The notes: generated by a model not told the origin, from the letters alone. Positions 1 to 9,475 are shown, numbered from the stretch's first letter. The stretch is DNA of 64,000 nucleotides from Streptomonospora nanhaiensis (GCF_013410565.1 NZ_JACCFO010000001.1:1488001-1552000); one strand, 5' to 3'. Numbers and translations are program-made.

Positions 1-1
1 C

Positions 2-319
2 GACCCCGTGCAGGTGGCCCAGAGCTTCGCCAAGCGCTGGGAGAACGGCAACCCCGCCGGGGTCATCACCGCCTTCGCCAAGGCGCTGGTCATCCGCCCC
101 ACCCCCTGGCCCGACTCCCAGCGCATGGAGGTGTGCCGGTTCTACGTGCAGACCGTCACCGCCAACATCGAGGCGTTCCTGGCCGACAAGCCCCGCCAGA
201 TGACCGTGTGGCTCGACGACGCCGCGACGTGGTTCCCCCAGCTGTGGGAGCGCATCGGCGGGGAGGGCGACTACGAGGCGGCGCTGGCGGAGTTCGCCAG
301 CCGGCACAACGCGAGCTGA
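2..319 (+). CDS. C-terminal part of a sulfotransferase-like protein (5' end outside window)
   Basis: The reading frame is open from the window edge to a TGA at 317-319, giving the last 105 residues. The opening residues DPVQVAQSFAKRW resemble the part of P-loop sulfotransferases that follows the PAPS-binding RDP motif, and the tail rich in Trp and Phe fits such a C-terminus. The N-terminal PAPS-binding loop is outside the window, so the assignment is tentative. It could equally be an uncharacterised conserved protein. It lies 84 bp upstream of the jet operon on the same strand but shows no functional link to it. Confidence 0.45.
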   Translation, partial: DPVQVAQSFAKRWENGNPAGVITAFAKALVIRPTPWPDSQRMEVCRFYVQTVTANIEAFLADKPRQMTVWLDDAATWFPQLWERIGGEGDYEAALAEFASRHNAS

Positions 320-403
320 CACCCGCCCGCGCCGCGCTCCTACGCAGGTCACGCGCTGGGGTGGCCGCGCCCGTCACCGCCACGCACTAAGTTGGTGCGG
401 GTC

Positions 404-2041
404 ATGCCTAACCACGCCGACGACCACCCGCCGGGCGCCGCCGAGCAGCCGGCCGACCCCACCGGCGCCGCCGACCGGCTGCGGCTCTACAGCTACCTCA
501 CCGCGCCCGAGCGGCGCACCTACCTGGCCGTCATGCGGCTGTTCACGTCCACGCTCATGGCCGACCTCGGCGCCGGCGAGGTCGCCGCGGCGCTGGCCGG
601 CGCCGAGCGGCGCGGCGAGATCGACCCCGGCGAGTCCCGCCTTGAGGTCGTGGTGGACCGGCTGGAGCAGCTGGCCCGCTGGGGCAACCTCGTGCCCGGC
701 CGCCGCGAACCCGCCGCCACCATCGCCGAGTTCACCCGCAGCCGGGTGCGCTACCAGGTCGCCAAGCTCGCCGTGCGGGTCCAGCGCGACGCCGAGGACG
801 TCCTGGAGGTCGCCGAGGGCGCCCGCGAGGTCTCGCGCGAACTGCTGCCCGCCATCGAGCAGGGGCTGGCCGACGTCGAGCGCACCCTCGACCACCTCGC
901 CGCGAGCGCCGCCGGGCGCGGCCCCCAGGCGGCGTCGGCGCGCGGCCTGCGCGAGCGGCTGGCCCAGCAGGTCACCACGCTGTTCCTGCAGCACGAGGAG
1001 TTCGCCGCCGCCGTGCGCGACTTCTACGCCTACCTCGGCTCGGTGATCGCCCGCTACGACCTCGCCCCCGCCGAGATGACCGGCTTCAAGCACATGCTGC
1101 TGGAGTACGTGGAGCTGATCGCCAAGGACGTGCTGCGCCACTCCGAGCCGATCGTGGTGCGCCTGGGCGCCCTCAACCGCCGCCGCGCCGAACTGCTGGG
1201 CCACCTGGGCGCCGGACCCGGCGACGACCTGGCGCCGCGGCCGGCCCGCCTGGGCCAGATGGAGCTGATGGAGCGCGCCCCGGGCCGCCGCGACGCCGAC
1301 TGGGACGGCCTGACCGGCTGGTTCATCGGGCTGCCCGGCCGGCCCTCCGAGGTCGACGCGCTGCGCGAGGCCACCAGCCGCGCCATCACCGCCCTGTTCG
1401 CCAACGTCAAACGGGTCACCGGCGCGGGCGGGGTCGACCCCGGGCGGCGCCGCGACCTGCTGCGGCTGGCCGCCTGGTTCGACTCCGCCGAGCCCGAGGC
1501 CGCCCACGACCTCTACGCGGCGGCGTTCGGCCTGTTCTCGGCGCGGCACCTGGCGCTGGCGCCCGAGGACGACTCCCCCGACCCCGCCCGCACGTGGGCG
1601 CGGGGCCGGCGCGTGGACGTCGAGGTCAACGTGCGCAGCCGCGGCGAGCGCGCGCCCGGCGGGCAGGTGCCGCGGGTGAGCGACGACCCGCTGGGCCGCG
1701 CCGCGCTGCTGGAGGAGGAGGACCGCCGCCACCGCCGCCGCGCGGCGGCGGTGGGCGAGCTGTCGGCGGCCGGGACCGACCTGGCGGGCGCGCGGCTGTC
1801 CGGCGACGCCCTGGAGGTGCTGTGCGAGCTGCTGACCCTGGCGGGGGCCACCCGCGACGGCCCCGCCGACCGGGGCACGGCCGCCGACGCGGTCACCGGC
1901 CTGACCGTGGAACTGGAGCCGCGGCCCGCCGGCCGGGTCACCCGCATCGGCTCGGTGCTGGGCGACCTGGAGCTGCACGGGGTGGAGGTCCGGCTGCGGG
2001 TCGATGACCCGCTGCTGCCGCCGGCGGGGGGCGCGCCGTGA
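404..2041 (+). CDS. jetA: Wadjet type III JetA-like protein (DUF2397/TIGR02677)
   Basis: This 545-residue protein matches by eye the DUF2397 (TIGR02677) family: an N-terminal winged-helix-like region (LRLYSYLTAPERRTYLAVMRLF) followed by long charged helices. In type III Wadjet systems this is the JetA kleisin-like subunit of an SMC complex that recognises and helps destroy circular plasmid DNA. The ATG at 404 is chosen; GTG at 395 and TTG at 392 are in frame too, and none has a strong Shine-Dalgarno site. The stop overlaps the jetB start (GTGA), so translation of the two is probably coupled. The family assignment is good; activity is unproven because jetD is absent. Confidence 0.85.
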   Translation: MPNHADDHPPGAAEQPADPTGAADRLRLYSYLTAPERRTYLAVMRLFTSTLMADLGAGEVAAALAGAERRGEIDPGESRLEVVVDRLEQLARWGNLVPGRREPAATIAEFTRSRVRYQVAKLAVRVQRDAEDVLEVAEGAREVSRELLPAIEQGLADVERTLDHLAASAAGRGPQAASARGLRERLAQQVTTLFLQHEEFAAAVRDFYAYLGSVIARYDLAPAEMTGFKHMLLEYVELIAKDVLRHSEPIVVRLGALNRRRAELLGHLGAGPGDDLAPRPARLGQMELMERAPGRRDADWDGLTGWFIGLPGRPSEVDALREATSRAITALFANVKRVTGAGGVDPGRRRDLLRLAAWFDSAEPEAAHDLYAAAFGLFSARHLALAPEDDSPDPARTWARGRRVDVEVNVRSRGERAPGGQVPRVSDDPLGRAALLEEEDRRHRRRAAAVGELSAAGTDLAGARLSGDALEVLCELLTLAGATRDGPADRGTAADAVTGLTVELEPRPAGRVTRIGSVLGDLELHGVEVRLRVDDPLLPPAGGAP

Positions 2042-3450
2042 GCGGCACCGGGATCACCCGGCGCGACCCGCTGGCGGGCGGCGAGCCGGCGGCGTTCGAG
2101 GGCCTGGACGCGATCGAGGCGGCGCAGGTGCGGCGCTGCGTGCGGGTGCTGCTGCGGCGGCCGCTGCTGCGCGCCGAGGGGCCCGACGGCGAGACCCTGC
2201 CGGCGGTGCGGCGCTACGCCGACCGGCTGCAGACCCTGTTCGCGGCCTACCTGGGCTACCGGCTGGTCGTGGAGCCGGGGTTCGCGCGGCTGTACAAGAC
2301 CGGCCGCACCCCCGACGGCGTGCGCGGGGCCCACAAGCCCAACGGCGCGGCGTTCACCCCGCGCGCCTACGCCTACCTGGCGCTGGTGCTGGCGGTACTC
2401 ACCGGGGGCGGCGGGCAGCTGCTGCTGTCGTCGCTGGTGGCCGAGGTGCGCGCGGCAGGGGCCGAGGCCGGGCTGGAGCTGGGCACGGGCATCGTCGACC
2501 GGCGGGCGCTGGCCGCGGCGCTGCGCCACCTGGTCGATCTGGGCGTGCTGGCCGAGACCGACGGCAGCGTGTCGCCGTGGGCCGAGGACGCCGACCGCGA
2601 GGCGCTGCTGACCGTCAACGCCGAACTGCTGGGGCACCTGGTGGCGGCGCCGCTGAGGCGCCACGCCTCGCCGCAGGCGCTCGCGGGCGCGGCCGAGGCC
2701 CCCGCCGCGGACGGCGCGCCGGGTGCGGCCGCCGACGAGCGGCACGCGGTGCGCCGCCGCCTGGTGGAGGACCCGGTGGTGCTGCTGGCCGCGCTGCCCA
2801 AGGCGCAGCGCGAGTGGCTGCGCGCGCACCTCCGCTCCGAGGCCCACCTGCTGGAGGAGCTGACGGGCCTGCGGATGGAGGTCCGCGCCGAGGGCGTGCT
2901 GGCGGTCGACCCGGAGGGCTACCTGACCGACCGCGTGTTCCCGGGGACGGGCACGGTGGCGCGCATCGCCCTGCTGGCGGCGGCCGAACTGCTGGCGGAC
3001 CCGGCGGCGGACCCGGCCGAACCGGGGACCGCGTCCGCGCCCCGGCCGGACTCCTCGGGCGGCGGCGCGGCCGAGCGCGCCGAGGCGGCCGCGGGCGGGC
3101 CGGCCGGCGGCGAGGACGGGTGGATCGCGGTCGAGCCGGGCCGGCTGCGCGCGGTCGTGGCCGACATCGCCGAGCGCTACCCCCGCGCCTGGTCGCGCGA
3201 GGCGGTGCGCGACCCCGGCCGCCTCGCCGAGTCGGTCGCCCAGGCGCTGGCGCAGGCGGGGCTGGCCCGGGTGCGCCCGGGGGGCCTGGCGGAGCTGAAC
3301 CCGGCGGCGGCGCGGTACCGCCCGGTCCCCGACGCACCGGCGGGTGAGGGGGCCGACGTCGGCGACACGGCCGGTGACGACCGCACCGGTGCCGCCGACC
3401 GCGCGGCGCCCCGCCCCGGCGCGGGCCAGGACGCCCTGTTCGGCCTCTAG
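2038..3450 (+). CDS. jetB: Wadjet type III JetB-like protein (DUF2398/TIGR02678)
   Basis: This 470-residue protein looks like the DUF2398 (TIGR02678) family, the KITE-like JetB subunit that bridges JetA and the JetC SMC ATPase. Visible family features are the N-terminal arginine-rich segment (RRCVRVLLRRPLL), the region LYKTGRTPDGVRG and a helical core near residues 110-180. The GTG start at 2038 overlaps the jetA stop by four bases (GTGA). The C-terminal 130 residues include a Pro/Ala/Gly-rich linker and a low-complexity tail. The gene ends at a TAG followed by a 919-bp non-coding stretch before jetC, which is unusual for a system normally encoded as a tight operon. Confidence 0.85.
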   Translation: MSGTGITRRDPLAGGEPAAFEGLDAIEAAQVRRCVRVLLRRPLLRAEGPDGETLPAVRRYADRLQTLFAAYLGYRLVVEPGFARLYKTGRTPDGVRGAHKPNGAAFTPRAYAYLALVLAVLTGGGGQLLLSSLVAEVRAAGAEAGLELGTGIVDRRALAAALRHLVDLGVLAETDGSVSPWAEDADREALLTVNAELLGHLVAAPLRRHASPQALAGAAEAPAADGAPGAAADERHAVRRRLVEDPVVLLAALPKAQREWLRAHLRSEAHLLEELTGLRMEVRAEGVLAVDPEGYLTDRVFPGTGTVARIALLAAAELLADPAADPAEPGTASAPRPDSSGGGAAERAEAAAGGPAGGEDGWIAVEPGRLRAVVADIAERYPRAWSREAVRDPGRLAESVAQALAQAGLARVRPGGLAELNPAAARYRPVPDAPAGEGADVGDTAGDDRTGAADRAAPRPGAGQDALFGL

Positions 3451-4369
3451 GGCGCGGTCAGTGGATGCTCGCCTTACCGCGCGGCGCCCCGCCGCCGTTC
3501 CCGCCGTGGCCTCCGATCCCCCGGCGGGCACACTCGGCGGAGCCCCGCCCGCCGGGAACGGCCGGGGCGGGGACCGCCCTGGCCGGCTGCTCGGCCGCAC
3601 GAGAGCGGAACCGGCCCCTCCCCGGCGCCCGGAGGGCGCCACGCGCATCACGGGAGGCGCCCGCGCGTGCGCCGCTCGCCACGGGCGGGCGGCGACACTC
3701 CATGGACCGCGCCCCCGCGCCGCTCCCCTTCTGCCGCCGGCGGTCGCGGCCGCGACGGCGACCGACGTGGGCGCCAGGACGTGGACGGCGCACGCGAGCC
3801 CGCAGGGTGCGGGCCGGCGGTCCCCGTCGGCCCCGCAGGTCCGTCCCCGCGGACCGGTCGGCCTGGGGCGGTGCCGGGGCACGGCGGGGACCGTCCGCGC
3901 CGGCGTAGGCACCGGGCGGTGCCCGCGGGGGCAGCACGCCGTCCACAGCCCCGCGGAACCGCTCGCGCGGCGGGGCAGCCGCACCGAGACTGGGACGTCG
4001 GAGGGGCTCGCGGCATGGGTTCCTCCGCCCTACCGTCCCGCCGAATCGCCACCGGCGGCCGTCCGCGGCCCCGCCCGGCCGGACCGAACGCTCACGGCCG
4101 CACACCCGCCCGGCGGTGCGCGCCCGGGTTTTCCACAGCCGCCGCAACCGGGTCGCGGGGGCGGGCGGGCACCGCGAAACTGGAAAAAGGCAGGCGGTGA
4201 GCACCGCTGATCCGCACCCGGCCCGGTCGGTACCGGGCCGGGTGCCGCGCACGGCCGCCGCACCCGGACGCCACACGCCGCGGGGCCAATCCGCGCGGCA
4301 CCCGGGCGCCGCACCGTCCCGCCCGCCGTCCCCTGTCACGACCACGATCGATCGGAGTGAACCGCAGCC
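3451..4369. other. 919-bp non-coding gap between jetB and jetC
   Basis: I see no protein family in any frame here. Open frames exist only because the region is extremely GC-rich, and their translations are Arg/Pro/Ala low-complexity strings. No remnant of the JetD TOPRIM or DUF2399 motifs could be recognised. The segment holds one perfect hairpin (4214-4245) and ends in the jetC ribosome-binding site (GGAG near 4354). It may carry a separate jetC promoter or a regulatory RNA; that is inference. Confidence 0.6.
4214..4245. repeat. Perfect 14-bp inverted repeat with 4-base loop upstream of jetC
   Basis: The arms GCACCCGGCCCGGT and ACCGGGCCGGGTGC are exact reverse complements, separated by CGGT. 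The structure lies 125 bp before the jetC start. No T-run follows, so a simple intrinsic terminator is not obvious. An operator, an RNA structure or a processing site are alternatives. Confidence 0.7.
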
Positions 4370-7300
4370 ATGTCTCTCCCCGAGGTACCGACCCCGGAAC
4401 TTGCCGGCGGCGAGCGCGCGGCGCGCGCCCCCGGGGCACCGCGCGAGCGGTGGCGGCTGCACCGGGGCGGTGTGGTCAACATCTGGCAGTACCGCGACGA
4501 GGAGTTCGACCTCTCCGGCGGCCGGGTCATCTTCAAGGGCACCAACGGCTCCGGGAAGTCCCGCACCCTCGAACTCCTGCTGCCCCTCTGCCTCGACGGC
4601 GACCTCCGCAACATGGGCTCCAAGGGCTTCGACACCGTCAGCATGAGCCGGCTGATGCTCGACGACTACACCGAAGGCACCGTCCGCGTCGGCTACGGCT
4701 GGATCGAGCTGCGCCGCGTGCTGGCCGACGGCACCGAGTCGTTCCTCACCTGCGGTGTCGGCGTCAAGGCCAGCGCCGCGGGCCGCCAGGTCAGCGACTC
4801 CTGGCGGTTCATCACCCCGCTGCGGGTCAACAAGGACTTCGCGCTGATGGAGCAGGAGCGCCCCATCGGCCAGGCCCGGCTGCGCGAACGCGTCGGCGAC
4901 GACGCCGTGGTCAGCGGCCAGGAGGCGTTCCAGCAGCGGGTGGCCGCCGCCGTCTACGGCATCAGCGGCGGCAGCCGCTACACCGACCTCCTCCACCTCC
5001 AGCGCACCCTGCGCAACCCCGACATCGGCCTCAAGGTCCTCCAGGGCCAGCTGGAGCAGCTGCTCTCCGACGCCCTGCCGCCGGTCGACCCCGACGTCAT
5101 CTCCCGCACCGCCACCGGCCTGGACAACCTTGAGGGCGTGCGCCGCAACGTCGCCCGGCTGCGCCAGGCCGACTCCGCCTTGGGCGGCTTCCTCACCGGC
5201 TACCGCGGCTACGCTCTGGGCGTGCTCGCCGACCGCGCCGCCGCGCTCGGCAAGGCCGAGGCCGAGGTCGACCGCGCGGCCGCCCGCCGGGCCAGGCGCG
5301 ACAAGGAGCGCGCGGCGGCCGAGGACGCGCTGCGCGCGGCCGAGGCCGAGCGCGACGCCGTGACCGAGCGCGCCGAGGCCGTCCAGACCGAACTCGACGC
5401 CCTCAAGGCGTCCCCCGCCTACAGCGCCCTGGGCGACCTTGAGGACAAGGCGGCCACCGTCGCCTCCCAGCGCCGCCACGTGGTGGCGGCGCTGGACAAC
5501 GCCGAGGGGCTGCGCGCGGCCGAGGACCAGTCCATCGGCGCCGTCGAGCGGGCGGCCGCGCTGGCGGTGCGGCTCGGCGACGCCGCCGCCTCCCGCGCGG
5601 CCGAGGCGCGCGAGGCGCTGGCCGGGATCGGGCTGCGCTCGGCGCTGGGCCCGCTGCCCGACCTCCGCCCCGCCCTGGAGCGCACCCGCGCCACCGCGCG
5701 CGTCCTGCGCTCCCCCGAACCCGGCGCCCGCCCCGAGGACGTCGAGCGCGAGTCCGCGCCCGCCATCGACACCGCGGCGCTGGAACAGGCCGCCGCCCAG
5801 GCGCGCGACCGCGTGGCGGCGGCCGCGGCGGCCGCCGCGCAGCGGGCGCCGGAGCTGGCCGCCCTGCGCGGCGAGGCCGAGCGCCTCGCCGAGGAGGACG
5901 CCCGCATCGAGCGGCTGGGCGAACGCGCCGCCCAGGCCGCCGAGGACGCGGCCGAGGCCGGCCGGCGCGCGCGGGAGAGCGAGGAGCGGCTGCACGAACT
6001 GGCCCGGGAGTGGGCCGACTCCGTGCGCCGCTGGCACGACCAGGCGCTGCCCGCCGACGACCGCCCCGGCGCCGACGAGCTTTTGCCCGTGCCCGAGGCC
6101 GACGCGGTGGCCACCGACCCCGAGGGCTTCCGCGGCACCCACCGCGACATCCGCGCCGCCCTGCAGCCGCGCGTGCGCGCCGCCCAGCACGCGGTGCTCC
6201 AGGCCGAGCAGCGACTGGCGCAGGCCGAGGCCGAACGGGTGCGGTTGGCGGCCGAACGCGACCGGCTCGGCGCGACCGCCGAGGTCGAGCCCCCGGCGCC
6301 GCCGCTCACCACCGCCAAGCGCGCCCCCTCCGACGGCGCCCCCTTCCACCGGCTGGTCGACTTCCGCCCCGGCACCCCCGCCGACGCCCAGGCCGCCCTG
6401 GAGGCCGCGCTGGAGGCCGCCGGACTGCTCAACGCCTGGGTACGGGCCGACGGCGCCTTCGGCGAGGCCGCCGACACCGGCGACGACACCTGGGCCGTCC
6501 CCGGCCCGCCGTGCGCGGGCCCGTCGCTGGCCGACGTGCTGCGTCCCGCCGCCGCCGACACCCCCGTCTCCGACGACGCGGTCGCGGCGATCCTGCGCTC
6601 CGTCCCCCTGCTGGCCGCCGAACCCGCCGCGTCCGGCGCCCCCGGTGCGGCCCAGGCCGCGGCCGACCGCGCACACCCCTCCGCCGCGGATTCCGGCGGC
6701 ACACCCGCCGCCCCGGGCGCGACCGCAGCGCCGGGCGCGACCGCGCCCCAGGACCGCGCGGCCACCCCGGTCGCCGCCCCGCGTTCCGCCTCCCCCGCCG
6801 CCGGCGGCGGTGCCCCCGCGCCCGGCGGCCGCTCCGGGGCCGACCTCGCGTTCTCGCTCGACGGGTGGTGGCGGGCCGGGGTGCTGCGCGGACGCCACCG
6901 CAAGGCCGCGGCCGAGCTGATCGGCGCGGGCGCCCGCGAGCAGGCCCGGCGCCGCCGGCTCGCGGAGGTCGACCACGACCTCGCCCGGGTCGACTCCGAG
7001 CGCGCCGACCTCCGCGCCGCGCTGGCCCAGGCCCAGCGGCAGGAGGCCGCCTGGAACACCTGCCTGGAGTCCTTCCCCGACATCGGCGAGGTCCTGCGCG
7101 GCCGGATCGAGACCCAGACCCGCCGCTCCGCCGCCCGCCGGGCCGCCTCCGACGCCGAGCGCGCCGAGGCCGAGCACGCGCGGGCCCGCGCCCGCGCCGG
7201 GGCCGAGCGCGCCGAGCACCAGCGCGCCTGCGCCGACCTCGGCGTGGCCTCGGGCCTGGGCGAGCTGCGCGACCTGTCCGACCACGCCCGCCGCGCCGCC

Positions 7301-8830
7301 GACCTGCTGGCCTCCACCGGCGCCCTGCTGGAGCGCGACTACCCCGAGGCCCTGCGTTCGGTGGCCGCGGCCCAGGCCGACCACGCCCGCACCGCCGAGT
7401 CCCGCGCCAAGGCCGAGTCCGACGCCGCCGAGACCCACCGCGCCTACGCCGAGGCGCACGCCGTCCTGGCCACCCTGCGTGCCAGCCTGGGCCGCGACGC
7501 CGAACAGGTCAGCGCCGAGATCAGCGCGTTACAGGAGGAGCGGCAGCGCCTGCGCGCCCAGGCGCCCAAGGCCCAGGGCGAGGTCGAGGCCGCCATCAAG
7601 GCGCTGGCCGACGCCGAGGCCCGGGTGGCGGCCGTGGACCTTCAGGTGGCCGACGCCCGCGCCAAGGTCGCCGACGCCGAGGACGCCCTGACCGACGCCG
7701 CCGGCGTGAGCGGCGTGTGGGAGGCCGCCACCGGCCAGGTCGAGCCGCCGTTCGAGCGCGCCGACCTGCGCGCCGCCCTGGCCCGCGCCCTCGCCGACGA
7801 CACCGGCTCCGGCGATCCGGCAGCGGGCGCGGAGCCGGGCGGGCGGTCGGCGGCCGCCCGGCGCGCCGCCGGCGACCCCGCGGCGCTGGAGCGCGACCTC
7901 ATCGGCCGCATCCAGACCCTCCAGGCCGCGCTCGCCGGAACCCACGACGTGCAGGCCGACCGCGACCACGGCATCCTCACCGTGACCGTCAGCGACGAGG
8001 CCGGAACCGCCCCGGTGGCGGCCACCGCGCGCGCCACGGCCGCCCGGCTCGCCCAGGCCGAGGACAACCTCACCGAACGCGAGGAGGGCATCTTCGAGGA
8101 GTACCTGCTGGGCGACATCGCCGAGGAGCTGCACCGCCAGATCGGCGCGGCCGAGGCGCTGACCCGGCGTATGAACACCGTCCTCGAAGGCGCCCACTCC
8201 AGCCAGGGCGTGCGGGTGGAGCTGTCGTGGGAGCCCGCACCGCACCTGGACCCGGCCGAGCGGTCGGCGTTCGCGCTGGCCAAGAAGTCGGTGGCGCAGC
8301 GCACCCCCGAGGAGAACGACCGGCTGCGCCGCGCGCTCATGGACCGCATCCGCGCCACCCGCGAGCAGGGCAGCAGCACCGGCTACGCCGAGGTGCTGGC
8401 CGGCGCCCTGGACTACCGCCAGTGGTACGCCTACCGGGTCCGCATCCACGACACCGGCCCCGACGGCCGGCCGCGCGACCGCCGCGTCCGCCAGCTGTCC
8501 TCGGGCGAGACCCGCCTGGTGTCCTATGTGACCCTGTTCGCGGCCAGCGCGGCCTTCTACGACGCGCTGCAGACCGAGGCCGACGGCCCGCTGCGCATGG
8601 TGCTGCTGGACGAGGCGTTCGAGCGGCTGGACGACCCCACCATCGCGCGGCTGCTTGAGCTGCTGGTGGACCTGGACATGGACTGGGCCATCACCTGGCC
8701 CTCGGGGTACGGCGTCTCGCCCCGGATCGACCGCATGCACATCTACGACATCCTCAAGCGCAAGGGGGCCTGGGGCGTGGCCTGCGCCCGCACGACCTGG
8801 AACGGCTCCGGCTTCGAGCGCGCCGGCTAG
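4370..8830 (+). CDS. jetC: Wadjet type III JetC-like SMC ATPase (TIGR02680)
   Basis: This 1486-residue SMC/MukB-like ATPase is the motor of a Wadjet complex. The Walker A motif GTNGSGKS is at residues 57-64, a signature-like motif QLSSGETRLVSY lies near 1374, and the Walker B segment VLLDEAFERLDD is near 1410. Two very long Ala/Glu/Arg-rich coiled-coil arms lie between (about 270-650 and 850-1160), as expected for TIGR02680. Residues about 740-830 form an Ala/Pro/Gly-rich insertion that interrupts the region between arms and looks unstructured. The ATG at 4370 has GGAG about 12 bases upstream. No jetD follows; the next gene is unrelated. Confidence 0.88.
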   Translation: MSLPEVPTPELAGGERAARAPGAPRERWRLHRGGVVNIWQYRDEEFDLSGGRVIFKGTNGSGKSRTLELLLPLCLDGDLRNMGSKGFDTVSMSRLMLDDYTEGTVRVGYGWIELRRVLADGTESFLTCGVGVKASAAGRQVSDSWRFITPLRVNKDFALMEQERPIGQARLRERVGDDAVVSGQEAFQQRVAAAVYGISGGSRYTDLLHLQRTLRNPDIGLKVLQGQLEQLLSDALPPVDPDVISRTATGLDNLEGVRRNVARLRQADSALGGFLTGYRGYALGVLADRAAALGKAEAEVDRAAARRARRDKERAAAEDALRAAEAERDAVTERAEAVQTELDALKASPAYSALGDLEDKAATVASQRRHVVAALDNAEGLRAAEDQSIGAVERAAALAVRLGDAAASRAAEAREALAGIGLRSALGPLPDLRPALERTRATARVLRSPEPGARPEDVERESAPAIDTAALEQAAAQARDRVAAAAAAAAQRAPELAALRGEAERLAEEDARIERLGERAAQAAEDAAEAGRRARESEERLHELAREWADSVRRWHDQALPADDRPGADELLPVPEADAVATDPEGFRGTHRDIRAALQPRVRAAQHAVLQAEQRLAQAEAERVRLAAERDRLGATAEVEPPAPPLTTAKRAPSDGAPFHRLVDFRPGTPADAQAALEAALEAAGLLNAWVRADGAFGEAADTGDDTWAVPGPPCAGPSLADVLRPAAADTPVSDDAVAAILRSVPLLAAEPAASGAPGAAQAAADRAHPSAADSGGTPAAPGATAAPGATAPQDRAATPVAAPRSASPAAGGGAPAPGGRSGADLAFSLDGWWRAGVLRGRHRKAAAELIGAGAREQARRRRLAEVDHDLARVDSERADLRAALAQAQRQEAAWNTCLESFPDIGEVLRGRIETQTRRSAARRAASDAERAEAEHARARARAGAERAEHQRACADLGVASGLGELRDLSDHARRAADLLASTGALLERDYPEALRSVAAAQADHARTAESRAKAESDAAETHRAYAEAHAVLATLRASLGRDAEQVSAEISALQEERQRLRAQAPKAQGEVEAAIKALADAEARVAAVDLQVADARAKVADAEDALTDAAGVSGVWEAATGQVEPPFERADLRAALARALADDTGSGDPAAGAEPGGRSAAARRAAGDPAALERDLIGRIQTLQAALAGTHDVQADRDHGILTVTVSDEAGTAPVAATARATAARLAQAEDNLTEREEGIFEEYLLGDIAEELHRQIGAAEALTRRMNTVLEGAHSSQGVRVELSWEPAPHLDPAERSAFALAKKSVAQRTPEENDRLRRALMDRIRATREQGSSTGYAEVLAGALDYRQWYAYRVRIHDTGPDGRPRDRRVRQLSSGETRLVSYVTLFAASAAFYDALQTEADGPLRMVLLDEAFERLDDPTIARLLELLVDLDMDWAITWPSGYGVSPRIDRMHIYDILKRKGAWGVACARTTWNGSGFERAG

Positions 8831-8858
8831 CCCGGGCGGCCGGGCCCCCGCACGCCGC

Positions 8859-8883
8859 CGCGCGGGGGTTCGGCCCCCGCGCG
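8859..8883 (+). terminator. Hairpin after jetC (perfect 10-bp stem)
   Basis: CGCGCGGGGG and CCCCCGCGCG flank a TTCGG loop, 28 bp after the jetC stop. There is no T-run, which is common for actinomycete terminators. It separates jetC from the next gene. Confidence 0.55.
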
Positions 8884-8929
8884 CCTGGGCAGTGGGCCCC
8901 CGTCCGAGCAGACAGGAGGGGGCACACCG

Positions 8930-9292
8930 ATGTCCGAGAACCGGCCGGTCGAAGGCGAGCACCGCTACCAGCAGCAGATCGACTCCCCGGACCAGCACGA
9001 GGAGCGTCCGGGCAAGAGCCTGGTCACCACCAACCACGACGTCATCCGCCAGTGGGCCGAGGAGCGCGACGCCCGGCCGGCGACCGTCCCCGGAAGCGAG
9101 TACGACGGCCGCCCCGGACGGCTGCTGTTCGACTTCCCCGGCTACTCCGGTGAGAAGCTCCGGCACATCGACTGGGACGAGTGGTTCGAGGCGTTCGACG
9201 AGCGCGGGCTGAACTTCATCTACCAGGAGCACAAAAAGGACGGGCAGCCCAGCAACTTCTTCCAGCTGGAGAACCCCACCGAGAACTCCTGA
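8930..9292 (+). CDS. Conserved small protein of the family often labelled '1,4-alpha-glucan branching enzyme'
   Basis: This 120-residue protein has a disordered acidic N-terminus and then the pattern of a widespread small bacterial family: TTNHDVIRQWAEERDARPA, a glycine-rich turn, LLFDFPGYSG, IDWDEWFEAFDERGLNFIYQ and a final SNF motif. Many database entries name such proteins branching enzymes, but they lack any glycoside hydrolase domain; the function is unknown to me. A strong ribosome-binding site (AGGAGGG, 8914-8920) precedes the ATG at 8930. It follows jetC on the same strand, but the hairpin between them and the breadth of the family argue against a role in Wadjet. Confidence 0.75.
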   Translation: MSENRPVEGEHRYQQQIDSPDQHEERPGKSLVTTNHDVIRQWAEERDARPATVPGSEYDGRPGRLLFDFPGYSGEKLRHIDWDEWFEAFDERGLNFIYQEHKKDGQPSNFFQLENPTENS

Positions 9293-9475
9293 CGGCAGGG
9301 GGCGCCCCGCCGCGGCGGCACGGGCGGCACATGGGCACGCCGCCCGGATTATTCCCGACCCCGCCTGTCAGAAGGGCTATACGGCCGGGCCCGCACGGCT
9401 GCTGATAGCTTCTGTACCAGCGATCAAGGGTCGCCCGATAAACACTGGAATCGCGTCAGGAAGGTGCCTAAGAAC

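Noticed and set aside
3344-4210. Open frame of 288 codons in the jetB-jetC gap as a possible jetD remnant
   Set aside because: No TOPRIM or DUF2399 motif can be found; composition is random Arg/Pro/Ala.
374-7459. Very long open frames on the minus strand opposite jetA-jetC (up to about 1300 codons)
   Set aside because: Translations are Gly/Ala/Arg-rich and lack any domain; they are mirror images of high-GC coding DNA on the plus strand.
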